In this document: one piece after another, positions 36,942 through 46,877 of the stretch
Position numbering within the stretch: position 1 is the stretch's first letter
Layout of the letters: each line of letters begins with the position of its first letter
Assembly: GCA_026984935.1 (NCBI GenBank)
Contig: JALSRD010000039.1
Location: 1 to 62,376, forward strand
DNA from: Desulfobacterales bacterium
Lineage (GTDB): Bacteria > Desulfobacterota > Desulfobacteria > Desulfobacterales > JALSRD01
Direction of reading: 5' to 3'
DNA: 62,376 nt
Position numbers and translations under genes: made by a program
The notes under the pieces: model-generated
The model's input: the letters and a program-made list of their open reading frames with translations, nothing else
Databases searched by the model: none
Told to the model about the DNA's origin: nothing

Positions 36942-37040
36942 TTACTTTTTATTCAGTTGCTGAGGGGGAAAGGTACAGATTATAACCCCGCCCGCGACGC
37001 GGGCAGCACTTTTCTTAGGCAACTTCTTATTGCCGCTCAT
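36942..37040 (-). CDS. Possible 32-codon leader peptide before cbiM
   Basis: An ATG at 37040 preceded by GGTGGGA opens a 32-codon frame (begins MSGNKKLPKK, ends PPQQLNKK, TAA) that stops 14 bases before the terminator stem. The promoter would give only a short 5' end before this start. The peptide is Lys-rich and has no His or metal-like run. Coding is unproven; it may simply be leader RNA. Confidence 0.3.
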   Translation of the reverse strand: MSGNKKLPKKSAARVAGGVIICTFPPQQLNKK

Positions 37041-37056
37041 TTCCCACCTGTCGATT

Positions 37057-37085
37057 ACAATAACCGGAAGCCGCCTGGTTGTCAA
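37057..37085 (-). promoter_or_regulatory. Putative cbiMNQO promoter
   Basis: On the minus strand TTGACA (37085-37080) and TATTGT (37062-37057) are 17 bp apart, a near-consensus sigma70-type promoter about 200 bases upstream of cbiM. The resulting leader of roughly 190 nt contains the terminator. Positions 37086-37227 show no gene. Confidence 0.65.
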
Positions 37086-37227
37086 GAAAAACCTGGGCTT
37101 TTTGGAAAGATGGCGGGTGGGGGGGCGGCGCAGCTGCAATCACCTCCTGCTGCACCCGGCCGTCAGTGGAGGGCCGCCTTCCGTCTGTCAGCGGCTGGCG
37201 CCGTCCAAGGGCCGGTACCACGTTTTT

Positions 37228-37884
37228 TCACAGGGGATTTTTTGCGCCAACGCTTTTGATGGGCGTGGTTTTAAGGGGAGCCGGCATGCGGTCTGCGGAC
37301 GGAGCATGCCGCAGACCGGCCTTCCAGGCGGGCGTTGATTGTATGGCCGCGATCACCGCGGCAGGCCCGTCGGCCACTGTAATCATTTCCCGGTGCCGGC
37401 GATCCAAAAAGCGTTCGGCGATCATTTTGTCGTAAAATTCTAAAAAGGGGTTGAAAAAGTCGGCGACATTGACCAGGATCACCGGGTTCGGATAGCGTCC
37501 CAGGCGTTTCAGGGTGATGACTTCCAGCAGTTCATCCAGGGTCCCCGTGCCGCCGGGCAGCGCGATGACGGCATCGGTGCCTTCACGCATCAGGACCTTG
37601 CGCTCAGGCATGGAGGGGACGACGATCAACTCGCTGATGCCGGGGTGGCCCCACTCCAGTTTCTGCATGAAATCCGGAATAATTCCGATGACGGTTCCCC
37701 GGCGGTGCAACGCGCCTGCGGCTAGATGCCCCATGAGGCCGACGGCACCGCCGCCGTATCGAATCGTAATGTGATGCAACGCCAACGTCTCTCCGAGAAG
37801 GGCCGCTGCGCGGTAGTATGCAGGGTGAGCCTTGCGGCTGGAAGCGCAAAAAACGCAAACGGACTGGATCGGGGATGGATTCAT
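37228..37884 (-). CDS. LOG family (TIGR00730) nucleotide phosphoribohydrolase-like protein
   Basis: The 218-aa protein has a Rossmann-like lysine-decarboxylase-like fold with the family motifs 'YGGGAVGLMGHLA' and 'ALPGGTGTLDELLEV'. Characterised members release bases from nucleoside 5'-monophosphates, including cytokinin ribotides. Bacterial roles vary. ATG at 37884 (MNPSPIQSVCVFCASS) is the family-like start; the upstream extension is rejected. Divergent from ftsH. Confidence 0.85.
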   Translation of the reverse strand: MNPSPIQSVCVFCASSRKAHPAYYRAAALLGETLALHHITIRYGGGAVGLMGHLAAGALHRRGTVIGIIPDFMQKLEWGHPGISELIVVPSMPERKVLMREGTDAVIALPGGTGTLDELLEVITLKRLGRYPNPVILVNVADFFNPFLEFYDKMIAERFLDRRHREMITVADGPAAVIAAIQSTPAWKAGLRHAPSADRMPAPLKTTPIKSVGAKNPL

Positions 37885-38062
37885 CTCTTCGTTCTCTTTT
37901 CCGGGTGGTGCGGTTAGATTTATTTTTTTGAGTAGCAACAAAGGGCCGGCGTTGCGATCCTCCACAGGGCCGAGATCCACCCATAGCACAATTGTTCCCA
38001 GATTCCAAAACACCCGCACAAGCGGCATGGCAGCACGCCGACCTGGTCGGTACCATAACTGC

Positions 38063-38091
38063 TTGTCAACCGGCCCCTTTTGAATTACTAT
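38063..38091 (+). promoter_or_regulatory. Putative ftsH promoter
   Basis: TTGTCA (38063-38068) and TACTAT (38086-38091) are separated by 17 bp, about 60 bp before the ftsH start. Four to five of six positions match consensus in each box. A heat-shock sigma32 promoter is not evident. Confidence 0.5.
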
Positions 38092-38150
38092 GTGTCTGCA
38101 AAAGCGTGCGCCAAACCAAATTAAAGAAAAGCCAAAAGGAGATACGGTCG

Positions 38151-40067
38151 ATGAAACCCGGTGTAAACCAGTTCAATTTAGGCCCCCAGGAACCGGATAT
38201 GCACGTCAACAAGCCGCCGGAAAGAAAGAGCTGGCAGAAACAGGGCCCTTTTTCCCTGTGGTATTTCGTGATTATGTTTGTGCTTTTTTATCTCTTTCAA
38301 TCCGCCATTCAGATCAAGCGGCAGGAGATACCATACAGCCAGTTTCAAAAGTACGTATCCGCCGGGCAGGTGCAGGAATGCGTGATCGAGGGCAACACCA
38401 TCGTCGGCAGGCTGAAAACCGACGATCCCAAAACCGGCAAGCCGCGCTACTTTGTCACCGTTCGATTGGAGGACCCGGCGCTTGCCAAGGTTCTGGATCA
38501 ACATAACGTCAGATACCGTGTCGCCGTTCAGCACCACTTTCTCAGCAATCTGATTTTTGGTTGGATACTGCCCTTTGCCTTCATCTTTGCGCTATGGGGA
38601 TTTTTGGCGCGCCGAATGGGGACCGCGGGGATGAATTTTTTAAATATCGGCAAAAACCGGGCCCATATCCATGCCGAAAATCTTCCCAAGGTGACTTTCG
38701 AGGACGCCGCCGGAGTCGACGAGGCCAAGCAGGAGCTCCAGGAAGTGATCGAATTTCTCAAAAACCCCGGGCACTTCCAGCGCCTGGGCGGACGCATGCC
38801 CAAGGGAGTGCTGCTGGTGGGCCCGCCGGGAACCGGCAAAACCCTGCTGGCCCGCGCTGTGGCCGGTGAAGCCGGGGTGCCTTTTTTCAACATCAGCGGA
38901 TCCGATTTCATCGAAATGTTTGTCGGTGTGGGTGCTTCGCGGGTGCGGGATCTTTTTGAGCAGGCGCGCGCCAAAGCGCCCTGCATCATTTTCATCGACG
39001 AGATGGATGCCATCGGCCGCCAGCGTGGCGGGCCGGTAGCGGTGGGTGGCCACGATGAACGCGAACAGACGCTGAACCAGCTGCTGGTTGAAATGGACGG
39101 CTTTGACACCGCCAAGGGGGTGGTGGTGCTGGCGGCCACCAACCGCCCCGACGTGCTCGACAAGGCGCTTTTGCGACCCGGGCGCTTTGACCGCCAGATC
39201 GTGGTGGACAAACCGGATCTTAGAGGCCGTGTGGAGATTTTGAAAATCCACACCCGCCATCTCAAACTTGCACCGGACGTGGACCTGGAAGTTGCCGCCC
39301 GGCGCACGCCCGGGTTTGTGGGCGCCGATCTGGCCAACATGGCCAATGAAGCGGCAATCCTGGCGGCGCGCAGGAATCACGAGGCCATTACGATGGTCGA
39401 TTTCGAGGCCGCCATCGACCGTGTAATCGCCGGGCCCGAGAAGAAAAGTTCCACGCTGGGACCGGATGAAAAGCATCGCGTGGCTTACCATGAATCCGGG
39501 CATACGCTGGTGGCGGAATTTGTCCCCACCGGAGAACCGGTACACAAGGTCTCCATCATCCCGCGCGGTATCGGCGCCCTGGGGTACACGCTGCAGCTTC
39601 CTGAAAAAGAGAAGTTTCTGGCCACGCGCAACGAACTGCTGGACCAGATCGCCATTCTGCTCGGTGGAAGGGTTAGCGAGGAGATCGTTTTTGACGACAT
39701 CTCGACGGGTGCCCAGAACGATCTTGAACGGGCCACGGAAATTGCACGCAACATGATCTGCGCGTACGGCATGAGCCCAGAACTGGGCCCGCTGACCTTC
39801 GGCAAAAAACGCACATCCCTGTTTTTGGGCACTGATTATGGGGAGGAGAAAAACTACAGCGAAGAAACCGCCCGCATGATCGATGCCGAAGTCAAGCGCA
39901 TCGTCGAAGAACGCTACCAGAAAGTGCGCACCCTGCTGACCGAAAAGCGGGCCCTGCTGGACGCCCTGGCCGCTGAACTGGAGCGAAAAGAAGTGCTTTC
40001 AGGAGAGGAAGTGGCGGCGATTCTTAAAACGCAGGCCCACGAAGCCGCGGCAGGCACGGCAGCGTGA
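38151..40067 (+). CDS. ftsH: ATP-dependent zinc metalloprotease FtsH
   Basis: The 638-aa membrane AAA+ protease has two transmembrane helices (about 35-52 and 135-155), the AAA module with '[19 protein letters not shown]' core '[13 protein letters not shown]', Walker B '[12 protein letters not shown]', pore motif '[13 protein letters not shown]' and the second region of homology '[21 protein letters not shown]' core '[14 protein letters not shown]'. The zinc site is HESGH. It degrades misfolded membrane proteins. ATG 38151 follows AAAAGGAGATA. A cardiolipin synthase gene follows by 34 bp. Confidence 0.97.
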   Translation: MKPGVNQFNLGPQEPDMHVNKPPERKSWQKQGPFSLWYFVIMFVLFYLFQSAIQIKRQEIPYSQFQKYVSAGQVQECVIEGNTIVGRLKTDDPKTGKPRYFVTVRLEDPALAKVLDQHNVRYRVAVQHHFLSNLIFGWILPFAFIFALWGFLARRMGTAGMNFLNIGKNRAHIHAENLPKVTFEDAAGVDEAKQELQEVIEFLKNPGHFQRLGGRMPKGVLLVGPPGTGKTLLARAVAGEAGVPFFNISGSDFIEMFVGVGASRVRDLFEQARAKAPCIIFIDEMDAIGRQRGGPVAVGGHDEREQTLNQLLVEMDGFDTAKGVVVLAATNRPDVLDKALLRPGRFDRQIVVDKPDLRGRVEILKIHTRHLKLAPDVDLEVAARRTPGFVGADLANMANEAAILAARRNHEAITMVDFEAAIDRVIAGPEKKSSTLGPDEKHRVAYHESGHTLVAEFVPTGEPVHKVSIIPRGIGALGYTLQLPEKEKFLATRNELLDQIAILLGGRVSEEIVFDDISTGAQNDLERATEIARNMICAYGMSPELGPLTFGKKRTSLFLGTDYGEEKNYSEETARMIDAEVKRIVEERYQKVRTLLTEKRALLDALAAELERKEVLSGEEVAAILKTQAHEAAAGTAA

Positions 40068-40101
40068 GCACTGTTTTGGCGAAAGAAAGCGGAAGCCAAA
40101 C

Positions 40102-41526
40102 ATGACGCTGTCGCACTGGCTGGTCGCGCACCTGCAGGAAATCGTCGGTTACCTCTTGGCGATTCTGCTGATTCCGCGCATTTTACTGGAACGCCGCCAT
40201 CCCGGGGCGACCATTGCCTGGCTGCTGGTGATCGCCGTCATTCCATTTTTGGGCGTGCCGCTGTACTTTTTAATCGGCGGCCGCACCATCGAACGTATCC
40301 GGCAGATCAAAGGCAATCCCGTTGACATCCGCAAGCCGGGTGCACGCAGTGTGATTGCGTCTCTTTCCGCCGGACATGCCGGGATCTGCCGATTGTTACA
40401 GAAAACAGGTGCGTACCCCCCGGAGGCCGGGAATCGGGTGCGCATCGTGGCCGACGGCGTGGATGCCTATGGCGCCTTGATGGAAATGATCGACCGGGCA
40501 CAGGTTTCCATCGAGATTGCGACGTTCATCCTGGGCCGCGACGCGGTCGGCGCCGGTGTCGTCGGCGCCTTATCCCGTAAGGCGCGCCAGGGCGTTCAGG
40601 TCCGGCTGCTGCTGGACGCACTGGGCTGCCTGCGCAGCCGGGGAAAATTCGTGCAGCCGGTGCGTGAGGCCGGCGGCCGGGTAGGAATTTTCCTGCCGAT
40701 CTTACCGCTGCGGCGGCGCTGGTCCGCCAATTTGAGAAATCACCGCAAGATGGCCATTGTGGACGGCAGCAGTGCCATGCTGGGGGGCATGAACCTGGCG
40801 GATGCGTACCTGGGGCCCCAGCCAAAAGCCGACCGCTGGAAAGACGTCGCCATTCTGATCGACGGTGCCGTAGCGGGCGATGTGCGCAGCATCTTCTGGC
40901 AGGACTGGGTGTTCAGCACCCAGGAGACCGTGGATGCGCTGCCGCCGGTGCAGGAGGCGTGCGTAGGCCCGGGGGACGGTTCCATCGTTCAGGTGGTAGG
41001 CGGCGGTCCGGACATGCCGCTGCGGCCCCTGTACTCCGGTGTGCTGGCGGCCCTGAACCAGGCCCGCCAGAGCATCTGGGTCGTGACGCCCTACTTTGTG
41101 CCCGACGATCCCCTGGCAGCTGCGCTGGAGCTTTCCGCCCGCATGGGCTGCGACGTACGGCTGATTCTGCCGCAACACTCCAACCACCCGCTGGTGGACC
41201 TGGCGGGAAGTTCGTTTTTGCCGGACCTCCTTCGCGCGGGCGTGGGAATCTACCACTACACACCCGGCATGCTGCATGCCAAGATGATCGCCGTGGATCA
41301 CCAGCTGGCCATCATCGGATCGGCCAACATGGATATTCGCAGTTTTCAGCTCAACTTTGAAATTGCGACTTTTTTATACGATGCTGACGATGTCGCCATC
41401 GTGCTGGACAATATGCGGCTGCTCATGCAAAAATCACGCCAACTTTCGGCGGCGGACATGCATGCAAAGGGCAGGGGCCGCCGTTTTGCCGAAGACATCT
41501 GCCGGGTTTTCTCACCTCTTTTGTAA
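40102..41526 (+). CDS. cls: Cardiolipin synthase (phospholipase D family)
   Basis: The 474-aa protein has two N-terminal transmembrane helices (about 10-60, 'RRHPGATIAWLLVIAVIPFLGVPLYFLIGG' region, core 'LGVPLYFLIGG') and two HKD motifs: 'NHRKMAIVDGSSAMLGGMN' and 'HAKMIAVDHQLAIIGSAN'. It makes cardiolipin from phosphatidylglycerol at the inner membrane. Length is standard for ClsA-type. Co-directional with ftsH. Confidence 0.93.
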   Translation: MTLSHWLVAHLQEIVGYLLAILLIPRILLERRHPGATIAWLLVIAVIPFLGVPLYFLIGGRTIERIRQIKGNPVDIRKPGARSVIASLSAGHAGICRLLQKTGAYPPEAGNRVRIVADGVDAYGALMEMIDRAQVSIEIATFILGRDAVGAGVVGALSRKARQGVQVRLLLDALGCLRSRGKFVQPVREAGGRVGIFLPILPLRRRWSANLRNHRKMAIVDGSSAMLGGMNLADAYLGPQPKADRWKDVAILIDGAVAGDVRSIFWQDWVFSTQETVDALPPVQEACVGPGDGSIVQVVGGGPDMPLRPLYSGVLAALNQARQSIWVVTPYFVPDDPLAAALELSARMGCDVRLILPQHSNHPLVDLAGSSFLPDLLRAGVGIYHYTPGMLHAKMIAVDHQLAIIGSANMDIRSFQLNFEIATFLYDADDVAIVLDNMRLLMQKSRQLSAADMHAKGRGRRFAEDICRVFSPLL

Positions 41527-41554
41527 CCGCCCCACAGTCTGGCTGAAAAGGCTT

Positions 41555-44240
41555 TTACTTCGAGGAAGTTTTGGGCTTGGGCGCCGGCACTGCCTGGCGG
41601 CCCTTGGGCGTTATAGGGGGAGCTTTGCCGGGTTTGACAATTTTAGGTACCGGGAACTGCTCCAGGGTTTCCCTGTTTTTGGATTTGAGGGTTCTCTCCA
41701 GCTTCTTCAGGGCGGATGCCAAGGTGACGTCCATGGCCACGGCAGCACCCTGGCTGACAATCAGGCGCTTGAGCTCCGGAATGGGAGAGCGGGTCGAGGA
41801 CCGCAGGTACATGGGTTCGATGTAAAGAATCACCTGCCCGACGGGCAGGAGAATCATGCGGCCGCGGATGACTTCCGAGCCAATCTGGTCCCAAAGGGTA
41901 AACTGCTTGGCGATACTGGTATTCTGATCGATCAGGGCATCAATCTGCGCCGGCCCGTAAACCTGCTCTTCCGTGGGGAAACTGTACACGACCAGCTTGC
42001 CGTAATTTTTGCCGTCACATCGGGCGATGGCAAGCGCACGGGAGTTGTCGCGGCTTTTGGGGCTCATGGGAATCAATAACAAAAATTCCGATTTGTCAGG
42101 TCGGAACAGATTCAGCGTCAGATAGTAGGGCTTTATTTCAAAGGGTTTTTCATGGCGGTAGGTTCTCGAAAAGCTCCAGATATCCTCCTGGCGGTAAAAT
42201 AGCTCCGGATCGGTCTGGTGATATTTGGAGTAGATATTCATCTGGGTGTGGAAAATATCCCTGGGGTAACGGATGTGCTTCCGCAGTTCCGGAGGCATCT
42301 TGTCCAGGGGCTGAAAAAGGCCGGGGTACATGCGTTGGTAAGCCCTGATGATGGGGTCCGAGGGATCAGAGACAAAGTAGGTGACACGCCCGGTGTATGC
42401 ATCGACGATGATTTTTAAGGCATCCCGGATGTAGTTGTACTTTCTCCCCTTTTCCCGCGTGTACTCGGAATCAGGATACCAACGCGAAGTCGTGAAGCCG
42501 TCTTCGATCCAGTACAGTTTTTTCGATGTGATGACGATGTACGGATCGTCATCCAGTTTTACAAAAGGCGTCAGGGCCGCGATGCGCTCCAGGATATTGC
42601 GCCTGAAGAGCAACCGGCTGCGGTCGGTGGACTTGGTGGTGAAAAAGATATTTTTATCTTTAAAGTAAACGGCGAGCAGAAACCTCTGGAACAGGGAGGA
42701 GACCGGCACCCCGCCTGTGCCGCTGTAGTTGGTCAGGACATTGGTCGGGCCCTTGGGGTAGTCGAATTCGCCCACGGTGTTGGGCGCAATGACAAAGGGA
42801 TAAGATTCCGTACCGTAGTAGATTTTGGGTTCTTTGATCGTAAAGCCGTATCGGGAGCGCGGCGGTATGTCCTGGATGAACCAGGTCATGAACTGATTCC
42901 CTCCCTGGGCCGCCGGCGTCATGACCAGGCCGTTCCCATGGGTGTACTGTAAATGCCGGTTCACCCAGCTTTTGGCGTAGTCCGGGAGCTTGGCGGTGCT
43001 CATTTCCCGGGCCGAAAGATAAACCTGTTGGTAGACTTTCCCCACCCGGTATCGGTCGACATCGATGCCCCGAAAATCGTAGTAGGGCCGGATGGCCTGT
43101 AGTTGTTCGTAAACCTGATCCAGGATCTCTTTTTCCCACACGGGTATATTGTGGATGATTTCTTTGACGTTGGGAGTAACTCGCCAGGGAATGGGCTCCG
43201 TGTGAAAGGGTTTGATTTTAACCTGATCGAGTTTGTAACCCGCCAACGTGGAAACGATATTAGCGGTAATGTATGGTTTCTCGCGGATGATTTCGTTGGG
43301 TTTGACGATGTATTTTTCCGTCATCTTCGGCAGGTACGATGAATACCGCAGCCCGGTAGCGGCAAGAAAAGCGACGGCGATGACAATCGTCGTTTTCAGG
43401 CCCTTGCGGTAATGGATGAAATAGGCCGATGAAAATGCAAGCGCCGCAAAAAGGAGCATACAGATCCAGATCAGCGGCAGGATGATCCACATTTCCACGA
43501 AACCAGGCCCGAAGAAAAAAGGCTCATGGGCGGCCGTGTAGACCAGCTCATGGCGCTGCAGAATGTATCCCCAGACTTGAATGGCCACGATCGTGAAAAT
43601 CAAAATGCTCAGATGGGTACGGGCACCCCGCGGCAAGTGCCGGTTTTCACCTGAAAGCATCCGGTGCTCGAGCCAGTAAAGGAACAGGATTGCCAGAAAG
43701 AGGATGGATACGGCAATGAGCAGGCGGTGCTGGAGGATGAGGTAGATGGGCAGCGAGAAAAGATAGTAACTGACCGGCTTGCTGAACATCGGATCCAGAG
43801 TCGCGACGTTGGGGCCGAATAAATAAAACAGGGCGGCCTCCCACTGACGATAGAGCGGCAATGAAACCGTGATCGCCACAATCAGCGACAGCGGTGTATA
43901 AAGCTTCAGGGAGCCGGACCGGAACATGCGGATCAACTCCCGGTAGCGCTTGCGGGACATGGGTTTTTTTTTGTGACCGGGGTTCGATTTTAGCCCCCAG
44001 GTAGCGCGACGCGATCCAGAAATTAAAGAAAAAAATGGCAAAAAACAGAAGCGTTGCCCCGCTGAAAATGATGTACTTGTATGTCAGCCGCAACCAGAAG
44101 TAACCACCATAATGCAGCGCCGTAAACCACTCCAGGTTGACGAGAAAATTCACAAAAACGAGGCTGAAGGCAACGACACCGGCGCCAGCCGCTGCCAGCG
44201 CTAGAATTGATATAAGCAGCCAGCGTTTCCACTTTTTCAT
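41555..44240 (-). CDS. UPF0182 family membrane protein, interrupted by a frameshift at an A9 run
   Basis: The gene encodes a UPF0182-type protein: an N-terminal set of transmembrane helices and a large C-terminal extracytoplasmic domain ('FIQDIPPRSRYGF', 'YYGTESYPFVIAPN', 'FDYPKGPTNVLTNYSGTGG' core 'EFDYPKG', 'YLRSSTRSPIPELKRLIV' core 'SPIPELKRLIV'). The first about 95 codons (from 44240, after AAGGAG) lie in one frame to 'PRSQKK', the rest in another from 'KKPMSRKRY'. The switch falls exactly in nine A residues (minus strand, about 43971-43963), where one base fewer would restore the frame. It could be sequencing error, a real mutation, or slippage-dependent expression. Function of the family is unknown. 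Confidence 0.75.
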
Positions 44241-44386
44241 CATCTTCTCCTTAACCCATTGCGATCAGTTTCGTCCGCAGGCCGGTTGTTGACGTTTTCG
44301 GCGCACAAGGAGATTCGCAGTGTCGGGTGCATGCTTTTGTTTTGAACTGCCGGGCACCGAAGCCCATGCGCTGGTCCGCAGACACT

Positions 44387-44698
44387 TCAGCAGTATTTTG
44401 CACCGACGCCATAATATACACGCGCACCGTCTGATCGCCTCTGCGTCCATTTCACTTCGGCTGCCGTAACGCAGCGAAGATCGCTGCAGGCTTTCTGGTC
44501 ATCATCGGACCGGAATGTTTTCAATCTGATCCAGATAATCGTTCGTTCCGGGATCAAGCGGTCTGATTCAAAATAAAGCCCATTGCGGCTGTGGTTGATC
44601 ATCATTGCGTCACTGGTCTCACAGCTGCAGTGCGAAGTGACCGGCTGCCAGCAAATCGGGATTTTTTTGCAAATCCTTGGATCCCTGCGCTTTTCCAT
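44387..44698 (-). CDS. Small PilZ-domain protein
   Basis: The 103-aa protein has the c-di-GMP-binding PilZ signature: RxxxR near the start ('EKRRDPRICKKIPI') and '(D/N)xSxxG' as 'NHSRNGLYFES', ending 'YYGVGAKYC'. Single-domain PilZ proteins act as c-di-GMP receptors. ATG at 44698 follows AGGGAGAAATT. Not visibly in an operon; the flanking gap to the UPF0182 gene (44241-44386) holds nothing recognisable. Confidence 0.75.
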   Translation of the reverse strand: MEKRRDPRICKKIPICWQPVTSHCSCETSDAMMINHSRNGLYFESDRLIPERTIIWIRLKTFRSDDDQKACSDLRCVTAAEVKWTQRRSDGARVYYGVGAKYC

Positions 44699-44857
44699 AA
44701 TTTCTCCCTGCGCTTGCAATGCCCCCTGATAGCCGTCCCGGTAAATTGAAAACCAATTCGCTGTTTTTTAAATAATATTTTGGGGAAACAACAATTTCTG
44801 CTACCTATGTTACGTTGCAAAAGATTTTACTTGCCGGTTTCATGTTTGCACTCCTGT

Positions 44858-46783
44858 CTACAGCTCAACCTGCACCCCCAGTTCAATGACCTGCCGGGAG
44901 GGAATCCTGAAAAATTTTGTGGGGTCGCGGGCCGAGCGGGACAGAAAAACGAAGAGCTGTTTGCGCCAGGCGGGCATGGCGGCGTCTTTACTGACCAGCA
45001 GGTTTTCGCGGCCCAAAAAGAAAGTCGTCCGGTCGGGATCGAAGGGTGCGCCGGCGATGCGCAGCTTTTTTAACGCCCTCGGGATGTCAGGGTGTTCGCT
45101 GAAGCCGTAGTTGAGCATCACGCGAAAGAACCCATTGCCGATATCCTGAAGGTCGATGCGTTCGGATGGAAAGACACGCGGTATCTCCCGGGTGGTCACA
45201 TTGAGCAGGATCACCTGCGCATGCAGAATTTTGTTATGCTTGAAATTGCTCACCAGTGTAGTGGGCACACCATTTGGGTTGGCCGTCAGAAACACGGCTG
45301 TTCCCGGTACCCGGATCGGGTTTTGGCCGGATATTTCATTGAGGAAAGTCTTGAGACGCACCACCCTGGCATCCAGCTTGCGCTTGAGGAGCCTGCGTCC
45401 CTGCTTCCAGGTCGTCATCACGGCAAAAACGGCGGAAGCCACCAGCAGGGGCACCCATCCACCGGAAACGACTTTGGTGATGTTGGAGCTGAAAAAGGCC
45501 AGGTCGACGCACAGCAGCCCGGCACAAGCCGGCAACGCAACGGCCAGGTGCCATTTCCAGCGGCGGTGGGCGACGAAAAACACGAGGATTGTGGTTATCA
45601 CCATGGTTGCCGATACGGCGATGCCGTAAGCCGCAGCCAGGCTGCCGGAGTGGCGAAATCCCAGGACCAGGCCCACGGTGCCCAACATCAGGAGCCAGTT
45701 GACCGACGGCACATAAACCTGCCCGATCTGTTCCGGCGATGTATGCACAATGGCCAGACGGGGGCAGTATCCCAGCTGAACCGCCTGGCGTGTCAGAGAA
45801 AAGGCACCGGAAATCACGGCCTGCGAGGCAATAACCGTGGCGGCCGTAGCCAGCATCACCATAGGGTATAAGGCCCAGGCCGGTGCCAGTTTGTAAAACA
45901 GGTTTTCCACGGCCCCCGGGTGGCCGAGCAGCAGGGCGCCCTGGCCGAAGTAGTTGAGCAGCAGGGCGGGAAAGACGAAGGCAAACCATCCCGTCTGAAT
46001 GGGCCTTTTGCCGAAGTGCCCCATGTCGGCATACAGCGCTTCTCCGCCGGTGACCACCAAAAAGACCGTTCCCAGTACGACGAAAGCCCGCCAGCCGTTA
46101 TGTGAAAAAACGGCCCACGCATATCGCGGGTCGAATGCCGCCAGAACCCGTGGGTTTTGTAAAACCGACACCAGACCCAGAAGGCCGATCACCGTGAACC
46201 AGACCAGCATGACAGGACCGAAAACCGCGCCGATCCCGGCGGTGCCGTGGTGCTGGAAAGAAAAAAGCAACACCAGAATGAAAAGAGCGATGGGGATGAC
46301 GTATGGCTGGAAAAGGGGGGTGGCCGCATTGAGGCCCTCCACGGCGCTTAACACTGAAATGGCCGGGGTGATCATGCCGTCGCCATACAGCAGGGCCGCG
46401 CCGAACAGTCCCAGTGTGCCCAGAACCACAAGGCGTACTGGTTTGATTTTGCGGATTCTGAGGACCAGGGTGGTCAGCGCCAGGATGCCGCCTTCACCGC
46501 GATTGTCGGCGTCCATGACAAAGAGCAGATACTTCAGCGAGATCACCAGGATGAGGGACCAGAAGACGAGCGAGAGAATCCCCAGCACGTTGGCGGCGCT
46601 GACCGCCAGGCCGCCCGCGCCCCGGAAACACTCGCGCACGGCATAGAGCGGGCTCGTGCCGATATCGCCGTACACCACTCCCAGCGCGGTCAGCACCAGC
46701 CTGGCGGATGGTGCCGGGGTTGTGTCCTCGTGGCTGTTCCGGTTCACATATTGCCTGTTTGCAAAAGCGGTTTCAAGCTGCAT
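44858..46783 (-). CDS. kup: KUP-type potassium uptake transporter
   Basis: The 641-aa protein has about twelve transmembrane helices and Kup signatures 'LGVVYGDIGTSPLYAVRECF' core 'YGDIGTSPLYA', 'DNRGEGGILALTTL', 'LLYGDGMITPAISVLSAVEG' core 'YGDGMITPAISV', 'GGEALYADMGHFG' and 'NYFGQGALLL'. A hydrophilic C-terminal domain follows (about 450-641). It imports K+ with protons. The start is uncertain: ATG 46783 (MQLETAF) lacks a clear ribosome site, and the longer ORF adds 16 unlikely residues. Confidence 0.92.
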   Translation of the reverse strand: MQLETAFANRQYVNRNSHEDTTPAPSARLVLTALGVVYGDIGTSPLYAVRECFRGAGGLAVSAANVLGILSLVFWSLILVISLKYLLFVMDADNRGEGGILALTTLVLRIRKIKPVRLVVLGTLGLFGAALLYGDGMITPAISVLSAVEGLNAATPLFQPYVIPIALFILVLLFSFQHHGTAGIGAVFGPVMLVWFTVIGLLGLVSVLQNPRVLAAFDPRYAWAVFSHNGWRAFVVLGTVFLVVTGGEALYADMGHFGKRPIQTGWFAFVFPALLLNYFGQGALLLGHPGAVENLFYKLAPAWALYPMVMLATAATVIASQAVISGAFSLTRQAVQLGYCPRLAIVHTSPEQIGQVYVPSVNWLLMLGTVGLVLGFRHSGSLAAAYGIAVSATMVITTILVFFVAHRRWKWHLAVALPACAGLLCVDLAFFSSNITKVVSGGWVPLLVASAVFAVMTTWKQGRRLLKRKLDARVVRLKTFLNEISGQNPIRVPGTAVFLTANPNGVPTTLVSNFKHNKILHAQVILLNVTTREIPRVFPSERIDLQDIGNGFFRVMLNYGFSEHPDIPRALKKLRIAGAPFDPDRTTFFLGRENLLVSKDAAMPAWRKQLFVFLSRSARDPTKFFRIPSRQVIELGVQVEL

Positions 46784-46877
46784 GGATACGTGCCGTGTCT
46801 GAAAGATTGCACTGATCCGGAAGGTTGTCAAGCGACGGGGCGCCGCCGGAAGGTTTCAGGCTGGGCATGAGAAGCGA

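Noticed and set aside
36928-37056. Cobalamin riboswitch in the cbiM leader
   Set aside because: No B12-box-like segment could be found. The leader still looks regulatory, so it is reported as an unassigned attenuator.
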